Numbered from the stretch's first letter, positions 51,831 through 61,132 are shown. The stretch: DNA of 64,000 nt from Niallia sp. NCCP-28 (GCF_023168165.1 NZ_BQYJ01000003.1:1-64000); one strand, 5' to 3'. Notes: a model not told the origin generated them from the letters alone. Translations and numbers: made by a program.

Positions 51831-52880
51831 ATGGAGCAAAAAAAAGGATTTAACGTCGCAGTAGTTGGAGCAACTGGAGCAGTAGGGCAACAGATGATTA
51901 AAACACTTGAGTCAAGAGATTTTCCGATTTCAACATTAACTCTTTTGTCCTCTAAGCGTTCTGCTGGGACAAAGGTTACTTATAAAGGGCAAGAAGTGAC
52001 AGTACAGGAAGCTACACCGGAAAGCTTTAAGGGAATTGATATTGCTTTATTCAGCGCAGGCGGAGGGGTTTCAAAAGAATTGGCGCCACACGCAGTGGAG
52101 CATGGGGCAATTGTTGTCGACAATACAAGTGCATTCCGCATGGATGAGAATGTGCCATTAGTAGTGCCGGAAGTAAATGAAGAGGATTTGTTCAAACATA
52201 AAGGAATTATTGCAAACCCGAACTGTTCTACTATTCAAATGGTAGTAGCACTTGAGCCATTGAAGGCAAAATATGGTTTGTCAAAAGTATTAGTTTCTAC
52301 TTACCAAGCAGTTTCTGGTTCTGGAGCAGCTGCTGTGGAAGAATTAAACAGCCAAACAAAAGCAATCATTAACAATGAAAGCTTTGAACCCAAAATTCTT
52401 CCAGTTAAAAGCGATAAAAAACATTACCAAATTGCATTTAATGCAGTTCCGCAAATCGATGTGTTTACAGAAAATGGATTTACTTATGAAGAAATGAAAA
52501 TGATTAATGAAACAAAAAAAATTATGCATGACGAAAAACTGAAAGTGGCAGCAACATGTGTACGCATACCGGTGGCAACAGGTCATTCAGAGTCAGTTTA
52601 TTTTGAATTAAATGACAATAATGTAACTGCTGCTGATATAAAAGAAATTTTAAAATCAGCTCCGGGTGTTGTTTTGCAAGACGATCCAGAAAATCAAATT
52701 TATCCAATGCCGGCTGATTGTGTTGGATTAAACGACACATTTGTAGGACGTATCAGAAAAGATTTAGATGCAGAAAATGGCTTCCATATGTGGGTTGTTT
52801 CCGATAATTTATTAAAGGGTGCTGCATGGAACTCTGTTCAAATTGCTGAAAGCCTAGTGAAGTTAGGAATCGTAAAATAA
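51831..52880 (+). CDS. asd: Aspartate-semialdehyde dehydrogenase
   Basis: Second step of the aspartate family pathway (lysine/DAP, threonine, methionine). NADP-binding [13 protein letters not shown] is near the N-terminus. The catalytic Cys is C132 in NPNCSTIQ, and [15 protein letters not shown] provides the active-site His. Length 349 aa. GGAAGGGGAG precedes the ATG. Confidence 0.96.
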   Translation: MEQKKGFNVAVVGATGAVGQQMIKTLESRDFPISTLTLLSSKRSAGTKVTYKGQEVTVQEATPESFKGIDIALFSAGGGVSKELAPHAVEHGAIVVDNTSAFRMDENVPLVVPEVNEEDLFKHKGIIANPNCSTIQMVVALEPLKAKYGLSKVLVSTYQAVSGSGAAAVEELNSQTKAIINNESFEPKILPVKSDKKHYQIAFNAVPQIDVFTENGFTYEEMKMINETKKIMHDEKLKVAATCVRIPVATGHSESVYFELNDNNVTAADIKEILKSAPGVVLQDDPENQIYPMPADCVGLNDTFVGRIRKDLDAENGFHMWVVSDNLLKGAAWNSVQIAESLVKLGIVK

Positions 52881-52977
52881 ATAAAAAAAAATTATGGACA
52901 GTAGCAACAAAGTAGTGTCCTCTGCTTAACATATAAATAGATAAAGGTGCATTTCTGTACAATTTCAGAAAACAGTC

Positions 52978-53087
52978 TATACTATGTATGTGAAAGAAAT
53001 AGAGGGTCTTTAAAACAGCAATGAATAATTGCACTTTATTTTTTAGTGTAAAATGAAGTGCAACCTGTTCTAGAGTAGAGAACCCTC
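52978..53087 (+). promoter_or_regulatory. dapG promoter and three-stem leader
   Basis: TATACT (52978-52983) is a good -10 box with a weak -35. Downstream, three nested inverted repeats are exact: GAGGGT (53002-53007)/ACCCTC (53082-53087), AACAG (53014-53018)/CTGTT (53065-53069), and TTGCACTT (53029-53036)/AAGTGCAA (53056-53063). The element ends 38 nt before the dapG start. Confidence 0.5.
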
Positions 53088-53125
53088 AAAAATAGCACTT
53101 TTTTAAGTGTATTGAGGTGTTTATA

Positions 53126-54352
53126 ATGAAAATAATTGTACAAAAATTCGGCGGAACTTCTGTTAGAGATGAAGAAGCTCGCAACAAAGCAAAAGAACAT
53201 ATTGAAGATGCATTGCAGCAGGGATATAAAGCAGTGGTTGTTGTATCTGCAATGGGCCGTAAAGGAGAACCATATGCAACAGATACTCTATTGTCTTTAA
53301 TTGGCGGTGCAGAAAATAGATTAAGCAAACGGGAAAACGACTTGCTTTTATCATGCGGTGAAATTATCTCAAGTGTTGTTTTTACCGAAATGCTAGTGAA
53401 CAACAATATTAAAGCGACTGCCTTAACAGGGGCACAAGCTGGATTTTTAACAAATGATGATTTTAATCAAGCTAGAATCATTGAGATGGATGTCGCGCGT
53501 TTAAAAAAAGAGCTGGAAATAGTGGATGTTGTCGTTGTGGCAGGATTTCAAGGAGCTTCTGCAAATGGTGATACAACTACATTAGGAAGAGGCGGAAGTG
53601 ATACTTCAGCAGCGGCATTAGGTGCAGCTTTAGATGCAGAAGTAATTGATATATTTACAGATGTTGAGGGAATTATGACGGCAGATCCCCGAATTGCAGA
53701 AAATGCAAGACCCTTATCTGTTGTTACGTATACGGAAGTTTGTAATATGGCGTATCAAGGCGCAAAAGTTATCCATCCTAGAGCGGTTGAAATTGCTATG
53801 CAAGCAAAAGTTCCCATACGAATTCGTTCCACATACTCCAAAGGTCTTGGCACACTAGTAACAACTATTAGCCCTGAAAATATGGGCAGTGATATAAAAG
53901 AAAGGCCTGTAACAGGCATTGCTCATGTTGCGCCAGTTACACAAGTGAAGGTATTTGCTAAAAAGGACCAATACGATTTGCAGGCACAAGTGTTTAAAGC
54001 AATGGCAAATGAGGAAATCAGTGTTGATTTTATCAATATATCACCCAATAGTGTTGTTTATACAGTAAGTGCTGAAATGACTGCCAAGGCAATTTCTATT
54101 TTAGAGCAAATGGGCTATGAACCTGTTGTGGAAAGAGATTGTGCTAAAGTATCTGTTGTTGGTGCAGGTATGGCTGGTGTTCCTGGAGTAACTTTTAAAA
54201 TTGTGACGGCATTATCCAAAGAAGGTATTCGCATTTTGCAATCTGCTGATAGCCATACGACGATTTGGGTGCTTGTGAAGCAAGAAGATTTAAAAAAAGC
54301 CGTAAATGTATTGCATGATGCATTTGAATTAGAAAAAGAAGTGTTGCAATAA
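53126..54352 (+). CDS. dapG: Aspartate kinase I
   Basis: First step of the aspartate pathway. Amino-acid-kinase domain with IVQKFGGTSVRD and TLGRGGSDTSAAALG, then two ACT domains (from about residue 265) for feedback control. In B. subtilis DapG is the diaminopimelate-sensitive isoform. The ATG at 53126 lies 7 nt after GAGGTG; the ATG at 53117 is too close. Product 408 aa; it is followed by dapA. Confidence 0.95.
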   Translation: MKIIVQKFGGTSVRDEEARNKAKEHIEDALQQGYKAVVVVSAMGRKGEPYATDTLLSLIGGAENRLSKRENDLLLSCGEIISSVVFTEMLVNNNIKATALTGAQAGFLTNDDFNQARIIEMDVARLKKELEIVDVVVVAGFQGASANGDTTTLGRGGSDTSAAALGAALDAEVIDIFTDVEGIMTADPRIAENARPLSVVTYTEVCNMAYQGAKVIHPRAVEIAMQAKVPIRIRSTYSKGLGTLVTTISPENMGSDIKERPVTGIAHVAPVTQVKVFAKKDQYDLQAQVFKAMANEEISVDFINISPNSVVYTVSAEMTAKAISILEQMGYEPVVERDCAKVSVVGAGMAGVPGVTFKIVTALSKEGIRILQSADSHTTIWVLVKQEDLKKAVNVLHDAFELEKEVLQ

Positions 54353-54390
54353 AACACAACAAGATTGAAAATGAGAATAGGAGTGGAACG

Positions 54391-55257
54391 ATGGGTTTAT
54401 TTGGTAGGGTAGCAACGGCCATGATTACACCATTTGATGCAAAGGGACATATTGATTTTCCGAAAACAACACAGTTAATTAACTATTTACTTGAGAATGG
54501 AACAGATTCATTAGTAGTAGCAGGTACAACTGGAGAATCGCCAACATTATCAAAGCAAGAAAAAGTTGCTTTGTTTAAACATGTGGTAGATGTAGTGGAA
54601 AAGAGAGTTCCAGTAATTGCAGGAACAGGTAGTTATAACACATATGATTCCATCGAATTAACAAAACAAGCAGAAGCGGCAGGAGTAGACGCTGTTATGG
54701 TAGTAGGTCCATACTATAACAAGCCAAATCAAGAGGGGATTTATCAGCATATTAAAGCAGTAGCTGAAAACACATCTCTTCCAGTTATGATTTATAATAT
54801 TCCTGGGCGATCTGTAGTAAATATTGAACCAGAAACGATTATCCGTTTGGCTAATGCTATTGATAATATTGTTGCTGTTAAAGAAGCAAGCGGCAATTTG
54901 ACAGCAATGACAAAAATTATTGCAGGGACAAAAGATGATTTCGCTGTATATAGTGGGGATGATAGCTTGACATTGCCGATCCTTTCTGTTGGCGGAAATG
55001 GCATAATATCTGTAGCTTCTCATATAATTGGAAATGAAATGCAGGAAATGGTGGCATCCTTTTTAGAAGGGAATGTAGAAAAGGCGGCAAAAATTCATCA
55101 GCAATTATTGCCTATTATGACTGCGATGTTTATGGCGCCAAACCCTGTGCCTGTAAAAACAGCTCTTCAGATAAAAGGCTTGGATGTTGGTTCCGTAAGA
55201 TTGCCATTAGTGCCGTTAACAGAGGAAGAGCGCGCTAAACTTGTTTCCTATATTTGA
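54391..55257 (+). CDS. dapA: 4-hydroxy-tetrahydrodipicolinate synthase
   Basis: Condenses pyruvate with aspartate semialdehyde. The Schiff-base Lys is K164 in AVKEASGN; AGTTGESPTL and YNIPGRS provide the other active-site residues. Length 288 aa. AGGAGTGG precedes the ATG. The product feeds both peptidoglycan precursor DAP and, via DpaAB, dipicolinate. Confidence 0.96.
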   Translation: MGLFGRVATAMITPFDAKGHIDFPKTTQLINYLLENGTDSLVVAGTTGESPTLSKQEKVALFKHVVDVVEKRVPVIAGTGSYNTYDSIELTKQAEAAGVDAVMVVGPYYNKPNQEGIYQHIKAVAENTSLPVMIYNIPGRSVVNIEPETIIRLANAIDNIVAVKEASGNLTAMTKIIAGTKDDFAVYSGDDSLTLPILSVGGNGIISVASHIIGNEMQEMVASFLEGNVEKAAKIHQQLLPIMTAMFMAPNPVPVKTALQIKGLDVGSVRLPLVPLTEEERAKLVSYI

Positions 55258-55356
55258 TTATATGGTTTAAAATTTTTAAGCTGCTTGGTTATTGGATACG
55301 GTTTTTATTTAGGGATTTGAATAAAACGGCTAAAAACTAAGTAGAGAGCTTTGATA

Positions 55357-55440
55357 AAAAGGATCAGATTTCACAAATATATCTATAGTTGTTTAAGAAC
55401 TGTTGTAGATAAAATGTGAAAACTGATTCTTTTATTTTTA
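55357..55440. terminator. Convergent bidirectional terminator
   Basis: A long stem: AAAGGATCAG plus TTTCACA on the left pair with TGTGAAA plus CTGATTCTTT on the right, with T-runs available on both strands. It separates dapA from the converging minus-strand genes. Confidence 0.7.
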
Positions 55441-55490
55441 TTGTCCTCTTCAGTGAACAAAAGGAGGAGGAGCTGAAGTAGAAGATCTGA

Positions 55491-57092
55491 CTAGCTGCCC
55501 ATAATAGAATCTGCTCTTTCACTTTTTAAATAATGATAAAGCGCAGTAAAAAGGTCAATCATTTTATTCATCTCATCTAGGGTAATCTGCCCAATAGTGG
55601 CAATTTGAATCCAATTTCTTTCTAACAGATAGTCGCTTTCATAATGAAGGATATATCCTTGTCCCTTCAGTAAGTCACCCAACATACGAGAGGATAGGTC
55701 CTCAATACAAACAGTTAGAATAGGAAAAGCGCCGTTCTTTGAGTCTGTTAATATGGAAAATCCTTCTTCATTCAGTTTTTTATAGGCATTAGAATAAAGA
55801 TTTTTTATCTGTATATATCTTTCTCTAAACTCCACAGAAAGAGCTGCGTCTAATGCAGAAAGCAGATAGGAAGAATGAGTATATGGAATGCTCCTTTTCT
55901 TAAAGTATTCTCCTAAATCTAGATAGGGCGGTAATTGTAAACTTGGTTGTATAGGGTAATTATGAAAAACAAAGGATAAACCAGCAAGCGAGCCTAAGGC
56001 TTTACCGCTTACTCCTGAGGCGAGATATACATTTTTTAACTGTAATGGGAGAGCACCTATTGAACTAATGGAATCAACTATTTCCTTTAAACCATACTTT
56101 TGGCAAAAAGAAGAAATCATGTCCATGGAGTTCAGAACACCAGTTGATGTTTCCAAGTGGACGTACCAAATCCATTTGATATCTTCTTCCAAAACTTCTA
56201 AAAGATCATCTTCATAAAAAATTCCGCCCCATTTTTTTCTAAGCGAGGAATAGGATAACTTAAAACGATCTGCCCTACTTATTAATCTTTCGCCAAATTC
56301 CCCATTGCTTAAAATCAATCCTTTTTCACCTAACAAACTAAGTTGTGCTGCGATGCAATCATTAGCTAAGGTGCCTGTACCAAGCAGCACTTGTGCATAT
56401 GTAGACGAAGTTAAAGAACAAAGCTTATTTTGTACAGACTTCATCAATTCATAACATTTTTGATCTCTATGTGGGATAACATCTTGAAGGAGAGCCGATT
56501 TCACTTCATGATTTATTTCAACTGGCCCAGGCAAAAAAGATACTTGATGATGATATAAATTTTTTGACTGATTAATAATTTCCTTTGTTATATACATTGG
56601 CTGATAGAAAGCCCCTTTTTGTCCCACCAAATGAGCGAATGGCAAAAATCCCATATGTTTATAAAGCTTTAACTCCCGTGTCGTTCCACTAATGATAGCT
56701 AGTGTATAGCCATGCTGAATAAAATATTGATAAAGCATTCTCATTAGTCCAATAAAAACTTTTGTTTTTCGATATTCCTTTCTAATCGATAATAATCGTA
56801 TTTCACATATTTTGGAAGAATGAACAGGCAAATAGCGTTCGACGGATCCTAATTTTTTATCTAAAGAAAATGGTCGATTATCATGAATCGCAACCATTCC
56901 AATAAGTGTTTGATCCTTTAAAGCGATTAAATAGGTGTTCTGTTGATGAAAAGAATCGACTAATGCCCGCTCTTCTTTTTTTTCATGCTGTGGAATTTCT
57001 TCCACAAATGTTTCATAGTTCAACTGATGTATTTGTTCAAATTCATGGGGCGAATTCGCTAGCTTAAAAAGATATGGTGATTGTTTTTTCAT
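55491..57092 (-). CDS. GNAT acyltransferase / class V aminotransferase fusion
   Basis: Fusion protein of 533 aa. Residues 1 to about 175 resemble GNAT-fold acyltransferases, especially the N-acyl amino acid synthase (FeeM-like) type: LNYETFVEEIPQHE, then CEIRLLSIRKEYRKTK and LYKHMGFLPF. Residues about 183-520 are a fold-type I class V aminotransferase: SFLPGPVEI, HLETSTGVLN, the pyridoxal-phosphate Asp D340 in IVDSISSIG, and the Schiff-base Lys K364 in VSGKALGS. Both halves keep their key residues. I infer transamination to an amine followed by N-acylation, possibly from acyl-ACP; the substrate is unknown. AAAGGTGGA precedes the ATG on the minus strand. Confidence 0.8.
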   Translation of the reverse strand: MKKQSPYLFKLANSPHEFEQIHQLNYETFVEEIPQHEKKEERALVDSFHQQNTYLIALKDQTLIGMVAIHDNRPFSLDKKLGSVERYLPVHSSKICEIRLLSIRKEYRKTKVFIGLMRMLYQYFIQHGYTLAIISGTTRELKLYKHMGFLPFAHLVGQKGAFYQPMYITKEIINQSKNLYHHQVSFLPGPVEINHEVKSALLQDVIPHRDQKCYELMKSVQNKLCSLTSSTYAQVLLGTGTLANDCIAAQLSLLGEKGLILSNGEFGERLISRADRFKLSYSSLRKKWGGIFYEDDLLEVLEEDIKWIWYVHLETSTGVLNSMDMISSFCQKYGLKEIVDSISSIGALPLQLKNVYLASGVSGKALGSLAGLSFVFHNYPIQPSLQLPPYLDLGEYFKKRSIPYTHSSYLLSALDAALSVEFRERYIQIKNLYSNAYKKLNEEGFSILTDSKNGAFPILTVCIEDLSSRMLGDLLKGQGYILHYESDYLLERNWIQIATIGQITLDEMNKMIDLFTALYHYLKSERADSIMGS

Positions 57093-57107
57093 TAAAATCC
57101 ACCTTTC

Positions 57108-57160
57108 AAAAAATCCAACGATAATAAAACAACTAGTAATTAATTATCGTTGGATTTTTT
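57108..57160. terminator. Hairpin between plsY-like gene and fusion gene
   Basis: A perfect 18-bp stem (57108-57125 with 57143-57160). On the minus strand its first arm is made of the last codons of the plsY-like gene and it ends in six U directly before the next Shine-Dalgarno, so it may act as a partial terminator or attenuator. Confidence 0.65.
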
Positions 57161-57718
57161 TTGTATAAAATGTCTTAAAGGAATGTTATGAGATAACACA
57201 ATCATTGCCATCAGCATCGTTGCAATAAAAAAACTAGCAAGGCTTTCTTCAAGGAAGAGAAAGGAAACACAGCATGCTGCCAATGAAAGCAGACCAGGAA
57301 CAGTGAAACTTCTATAAATAAGGTAAAAGAGAAGAAAAGCCGCTAAAATGATGAAGATAAAAATAGGCTGTATGGTAATCATTCCTCCTATAAAGGAAGA
57401 AATTCCTTTACCTCCTTTCCACTGAAAGAAAATTGGTTTGATATGTCCCGCGCAAGCGAATAATAATCCTAATAATAGAATACTAGTTGAGTAGCCCAAA
57501 AGCCTGCCAAGATAAACAATAAAAGCGCCTTTTAACGCATCGCCAAAAAAGGTGAAAATAAATGCTTTTTTTCCATATAGCCTTCCAGCATTTCTTGCAC
57601 CAGCATTTCTGCTTCCTTCTTTTCGTATATCTTTATTGGCTAAAAACTTGCTTATTATGAAACCAAAAAGAATATTGCCAGTACAGTAAGCAAATAAAAA
57701 ATAGAAAAATAAAATAAT
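57140..57718 (-). CDS. plsY: PlsY-like acyl-phosphate acyltransferase, apparent AUU start
   Basis: Polytopic membrane protein related to glycerol-3-phosphate acyltransferase PlsY, which uses acyl-phosphate. From 57718 it has 192 aa, the family length. Motif 1 reads GSRNAGARNAGRLYG (usual GSGNxGATNxxRxxG), GDALKG follows, and motif 2 is AGHIKPIFFQWKGGKG. The C-terminal motif, usually HRxNI...E, reads SHNIPLRHF and lacks the Arg and Glu. The first ATG in frame (57499) would delete motif 1. No ATG/GTG/TTG lies between it and the in-frame stop just upstream, but GAGGGTGAG abuts two ATT codons (57718-57716, 57715-57713), and a TATAAT box lies about 30 nt further upstream. An AUU start is the simplest reading. 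Function as a paralogue with changed substrate is inference. Confidence 0.72.
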   Translation of the reverse strand: MILFFYFLFAYCTGNILFGFIISKFLANKDIRKEGSRNAGARNAGRLYGKKAFIFTFFGDALKGAFIVYLGRLLGYSTSILLLGLLFACAGHIKPIFFQWKGGKGISSFIGGMITIQPIFIFIILAAFLLFYLIYRSFTVPGLLSLAACCVSFLFLEESLASFFIATMLMAMIVLSHNIPLRHFIQKKSNDN

Positions 57719-58128
57719 CTCACCCTCTTAAAAAACGAATACTTATCTATTATATACAATTAGACTAAAAATAGATGGGGTAATAAATGCTTCAAACAGG
57801 AAAATTGTTTTTTGATGGGAAAAATGATGCTAAAAAGGAGATAACTTTAATTGACAATCAGTAAGGGATATTGCGGCTGATTGCTGTCGAACTAATCCAG
57901 ATTTTGTTGGAAAGAAAACATAAGGAGAGGGGATTAATGCCATTATTATGCGATGAAAATGCTATATTAACTAATAATTTAGTTAAATTAGCTATCATTG
58001 CTGACGAGATTTGTTGATTATTTACAATGACATATCCATTTATTCATTGTATCATGTTAGAAAAGTTAACGTTCAGAAAAGAGTTAATAATTTTTAATTT
58101 CTGAATATTGAGAATGTGGAGGTAGCTA
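57719..58128. other. Divergent intergenic region
   Basis: No gene is seen in 410 nt. Toward the minus strand: TATAAT (57754-57749) and GAGGGTGAG before the plsY-like gene. Toward the plus strand: ATGACA (58027-58032) and TATCAT (58050-58055), 17 nt apart, a promoter for the transporter. Confidence 0.55.
58027..58055 (+). promoter_or_regulatory. Promoter for dicarboxylate symporter
   Basis: ATGACA and TATCAT with 17-nt spacing, about 75 nt before the start codon. Confidence 0.5.
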
Positions 58129-59484
58129 ATGAATCAACAAACTTTAGTAGCGAAGAAACAGCCTTTTTATAAGGGAATGTTTTTTCAGATAATGGTAGCG
58201 ATTGTATTAGGGATTCTAATCGGTTATTTGTGGCCTAGCATTGGCACGATGCTTAAGCCAATAGGAGATGGATTTATTAAACTGATTAAAATGATTATTG
58301 CCCCATTAGTTTTTGGAGTAGTAGTTGTTGGGATTGCAAAAGTAGGCAATATAAAAACAGTAGGAAAAATAGGTGGTAAAACTTTATTGTACTTTGAAAT
58401 AGTTACAACATTTGCCCTCGTTATTGGAATGGTAGTTGGAAATATCATGAATCCGGGCGTTGGGTTAAATATTGATCCTGCTACTTTAAGCACAAGCGAT
58501 ATAGAAGCGAAAACAAATGGTTCTCATCTTCCAAGTGAAGGAGAATTTATTTTAAACATAATCCCAGATAGTGCTGTAGGCGCATTTGCTAATAATTCCA
58601 TGCTGCAAGTACTGCTAATCTCTTGTTTATTTGGAATTGCTTTAGTTCATATTGGCGGTCGAACTTCAGACCTATTAATAGATGTACTAGAAAATATAAA
58701 TTCTGTTCTTTTTAAGATAATGGGTTATATTATGAAATTAACAGTATTGGCTACATTTAGTGCGATGGCAGTTGCGGTCAGCCAATATGGATTAAATACT
58801 TTAGCTTCTTTTGGTAAGCTATTTGTGGCAATGACAGCTGCATGTATTATCTTTTTGCTAGTCTTAGCAATAATCTTGCAAGTCTTTTGTAAATTGAGTT
58901 TATGGAAATTAATTTTGTTTATACGAGAAGAAATTATGCTTGCATTTGCTACAGGCTCTACAGAAGCGGTCATGCCTCAGTTGATGCACAAATTTGAAGA
59001 AGCTGGGTGCAATAAAGCAGTTGTTGGACTAGTAGTGCCGACTGGCTATTCCTTTAATTTAGATGGGGCATCCATTTACCTTTCTATCGCCCTTGTTTTT
59101 TTGGCTCAAGCAACAGGTGTTGACCTAACTTTAATGGATCAGCTTGTAATGCTGGGGATTTTATTATTAACTTCAAAAGGAATGGCAGGAATTCCAGGAT
59201 CAGCCTTTGTAGCTTTGTCTGCAACTGCAGCAGCAACAGGCTCCATCTCAGTAGCGGCAGTTGCTTTAATGCTTGCACCAGATAGATTTATGGGGAACTT
59301 CCGTACAACTGTAAATATTATTGGGTATGCTGTTGCAGCATTTATTATCGCTCGTTGGGAAAACTTGCTGGATACAAAACGCGCTAAAGGAGTTTTAGGA
59401 GGGACGATTCAAATTTCTTCTGAACGAAGCAATCAAAGTAAGGAAGAGGTATTTTCATCAGCTGAATCTTATAGTAAAATTTAA
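58129..59484 (+). CDS. DAACS-family C4-dicarboxylate (or glutamate):cation symporter
   Basis: Membrane transporter of 451 aa in the dicarboxylate/amino acid:cation symporter family. The family signature VVPTGYSFNLDGASIYLSIA and the ATGSTEAVMPQLMHKFEEAG segment resemble DctA/DctP more than GltP, and PGSAFVALSATAAA lies in the later transport core. GGAGGTAG precedes the ATG. Substrate (C4-dicarboxylate versus glutamate/aspartate) is not settled from sequence alone. Confidence 0.85.
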   Translation: MNQQTLVAKKQPFYKGMFFQIMVAIVLGILIGYLWPSIGTMLKPIGDGFIKLIKMIIAPLVFGVVVVGIAKVGNIKTVGKIGGKTLLYFEIVTTFALVIGMVVGNIMNPGVGLNIDPATLSTSDIEAKTNGSHLPSEGEFILNIIPDSAVGAFANNSMLQVLLISCLFGIALVHIGGRTSDLLIDVLENINSVLFKIMGYIMKLTVLATFSAMAVAVSQYGLNTLASFGKLFVAMTAACIIFLLVLAIILQVFCKLSLWKLILFIREEIMLAFATGSTEAVMPQLMHKFEEAGCNKAVVGLVVPTGYSFNLDGASIYLSIALVFLAQATGVDLTLMDQLVMLGILLLTSKGMAGIPGSAFVALSATAAATGSISVAAVALMLAPDRFMGNFRTTVNIIGYAVAAFIIARWENLLDTKRAKGVLGGTIQISSERSNQSKEEVFSSAESYSKI

Positions 59485-59486
59485 TG

Positions 59487-59535
59487 TAATAATCCTCTGA
59501 GCATTTTCCTCAGAGGATTATTGCATTTTTTTAAT
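59487..59535 (+). terminator. Terminator after the symporter
   Basis: AATAATCCTCTGAG pairs perfectly with CTCAGAGGATTATT around CATTTTC, followed by GCATTTTTTT. Confidence 0.9.
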
Positions 59536-59734
59536 AGAAAATTTAGTTTTATACACTTAAAAGCGAATTGGAAGATACTGTTGACTTATCAGAATTGTAA
59601 GATTTCCTTATAATTTATTCTTGTGAAACAGCCTTTTTTAATTTATTATAAAAAGTAGATTATTAGTGGTTTAACTTGCTAAAGTATCGTTAACTCACTA
59701 AATAATGAAGAATTTTCAACCTGGGGGAGAAACA

Positions 59735-61072
59735 ATGGCAACAACGAATCAGCTACAGAAAAAATTATTGCCTCGGCATATTAGTTTAATGGCAATGGGT
59801 GGAGCAATTGGCACGGGGATTTTTAAAGGGAGTGCAGAAACAGTCTCTTTGGCTGGACCTGGTGTAGTGGTCGCTTATATATTTGCTGGATTATTGCTGC
59901 TTGTCGTAATGGGGGCTATCGCAGAGATGGCAATGGTTTATCCGAATACTAATATGAAAGGTTTTGTGCGCAAAGCGTTCGGGCCCAGATTATCGTTTAT
60001 TACAGGCTGGCTGTACTGTATTCTTTGGCTAGCAGTTTGTATCATAGAAGTCGTCGTTGCAGGAAGTTTTTTGCAGTATTGGCTGCCGTCGATTCCATTA
60101 TGGATTTTAAGCTTAATATGCTCTATATTGCTTATTGCGATTAATATGATGAATGTAAAAAACTACGGGGAATTTGAATTTTGGTTTGCGGGAATAAAAA
60201 TTGCCATGATTATTGTGTTTATTATTTTAGGTGCATGCATTTTATTTGGCATTATTCCAAGTGGACAAGCAAACTACTTGGAGAACTTTACGAGTCATGG
60301 GGGCTTTTTCCCAAACGGCTGGGCATCCATTTTTGCAGCATTATTGATTGTTATGTTTTCATATGGGGGATCTGAACTAATCGGTGTAACCGTAACAGAA
60401 GCCAAAGATGCAGAAAAAGTTTTGCCAAAAGTAATTAAAAGTTTTATATTCCGGATTATATTATTTTATACATTGCCGATTTTAATTATTTGTGGCTTAA
60501 TACCATGGAATCAATTGACAAACGAATCTAGTCCTTTTGTTCAAGTATTGTCCATGACTGGCTTTCCTTTTGCAGATCATTTAATGAATTTTATTTTAGT
60601 CATAGCTGTATTGTCAGCAGCGAATTCAGGCATTTATGGCTGTACAAGAATGATGTATTCATTGGCTGATGAAGGGGAAGGGCCAAAAATATTTTCAAAA
60701 GTGTCCAAAAATGGCGTTCCTGTCCATAGTTTGCTTGTGATGGCAGTAGTGCTTGTTTTAGGATCAATGATTGCTCTTGTTGCCCAAGATCAAGTTTTTA
60801 CTTTATTAATGGCATTTCCTGGATTTATCGTTTCTATTGTTTGGATCAGTCTTTGTTTAGCGCAAATAAAATTACGTAGAAGCTATCCTAGTAACCCTAG
60901 CTTTAAACTTTGGGGATATCCATATATTTCAGCATTTACAGCTGTCGTTTTAGGCGCTATTGCGATAACTTTTGTATTAAACGAAGCAAATCGCATCAGT
61001 ATTATCGCTTGTTTATTTATTATAGCTGTATTAGCAATCATCTCTATATTTAAATTTAAAAAAGATATATAA
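59735..61072 (+). CDS. APC-superfamily amino acid permease
   Basis: Twelve-helix-type amino acid permease of 445 aa. The AAT-family N-terminus is visible: LPRHISLMAMGGAIGTGIFKG, then GPGVVVAYIFAG. FSYGGSELIGVTVTEAKD is the conserved helix-6 region and NSGIYGCTRMMYSLA is also typical. The ATG at 59735 follows GGGGGAG; the ATG at 59705 lacks a site. Substrate unknown. It has a TATAAT at 59609-59614. Confidence 0.88.
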   Translation: MATTNQLQKKLLPRHISLMAMGGAIGTGIFKGSAETVSLAGPGVVVAYIFAGLLLLVVMGAIAEMAMVYPNTNMKGFVRKAFGPRLSFITGWLYCILWLAVCIIEVVVAGSFLQYWLPSIPLWILSLICSILLIAINMMNVKNYGEFEFWFAGIKIAMIIVFIILGACILFGIIPSGQANYLENFTSHGGFFPNGWASIFAALLIVMFSYGGSELIGVTVTEAKDAEKVLPKVIKSFIFRIILFYTLPILIICGLIPWNQLTNESSPFVQVLSMTGFPFADHLMNFILVIAVLSAANSGIYGCTRMMYSLADEGEGPKIFSKVSKNGVPVHSLLVMAVVLVLGSMIALVAQDQVFTLLMAFPGFIVSIVWISLCLAQIKLRRSYPSNPSFKLWGYPYISAFTAVVLGAIAITFVLNEANRISIIACLFIIAVLAIISIFKFKKDI

Positions 61073-61082
61073 TATACCATCC

Positions 61083-61132
61083 ATATGGCAAACTTCTGTT
61101 CTTAGAATAGGCGTTTGCCATATGTTTTTTAG
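61083..61132 (+). terminator. Terminator after the permease
   Basis: CATATGGCAAAC pairs with GTTTGCCATATG, followed by TTTTTT. Confidence 0.88.

Noticed and set aside
53002-53087. Lysine riboswitch (L-box) before dapG
   Set aside because: The element is only about 86 nt and lacks the conserved multi-helix core and the terminator expected of an L-box.
54658-55023. Minus-strand open frame of 121 codons inside dapA
   Set aside because: It is a shadow of dapA with improbable composition and no ribosome site or homology that I recognise.
57140-57499. A truncated 119-residue PlsY fragment starting at the ATG at 57499
   Set aside because: The frame continues upstream without a stop for 73 further codons that encode the conserved first PlsY motif, so the gene is complete if it starts at the AUU codon.
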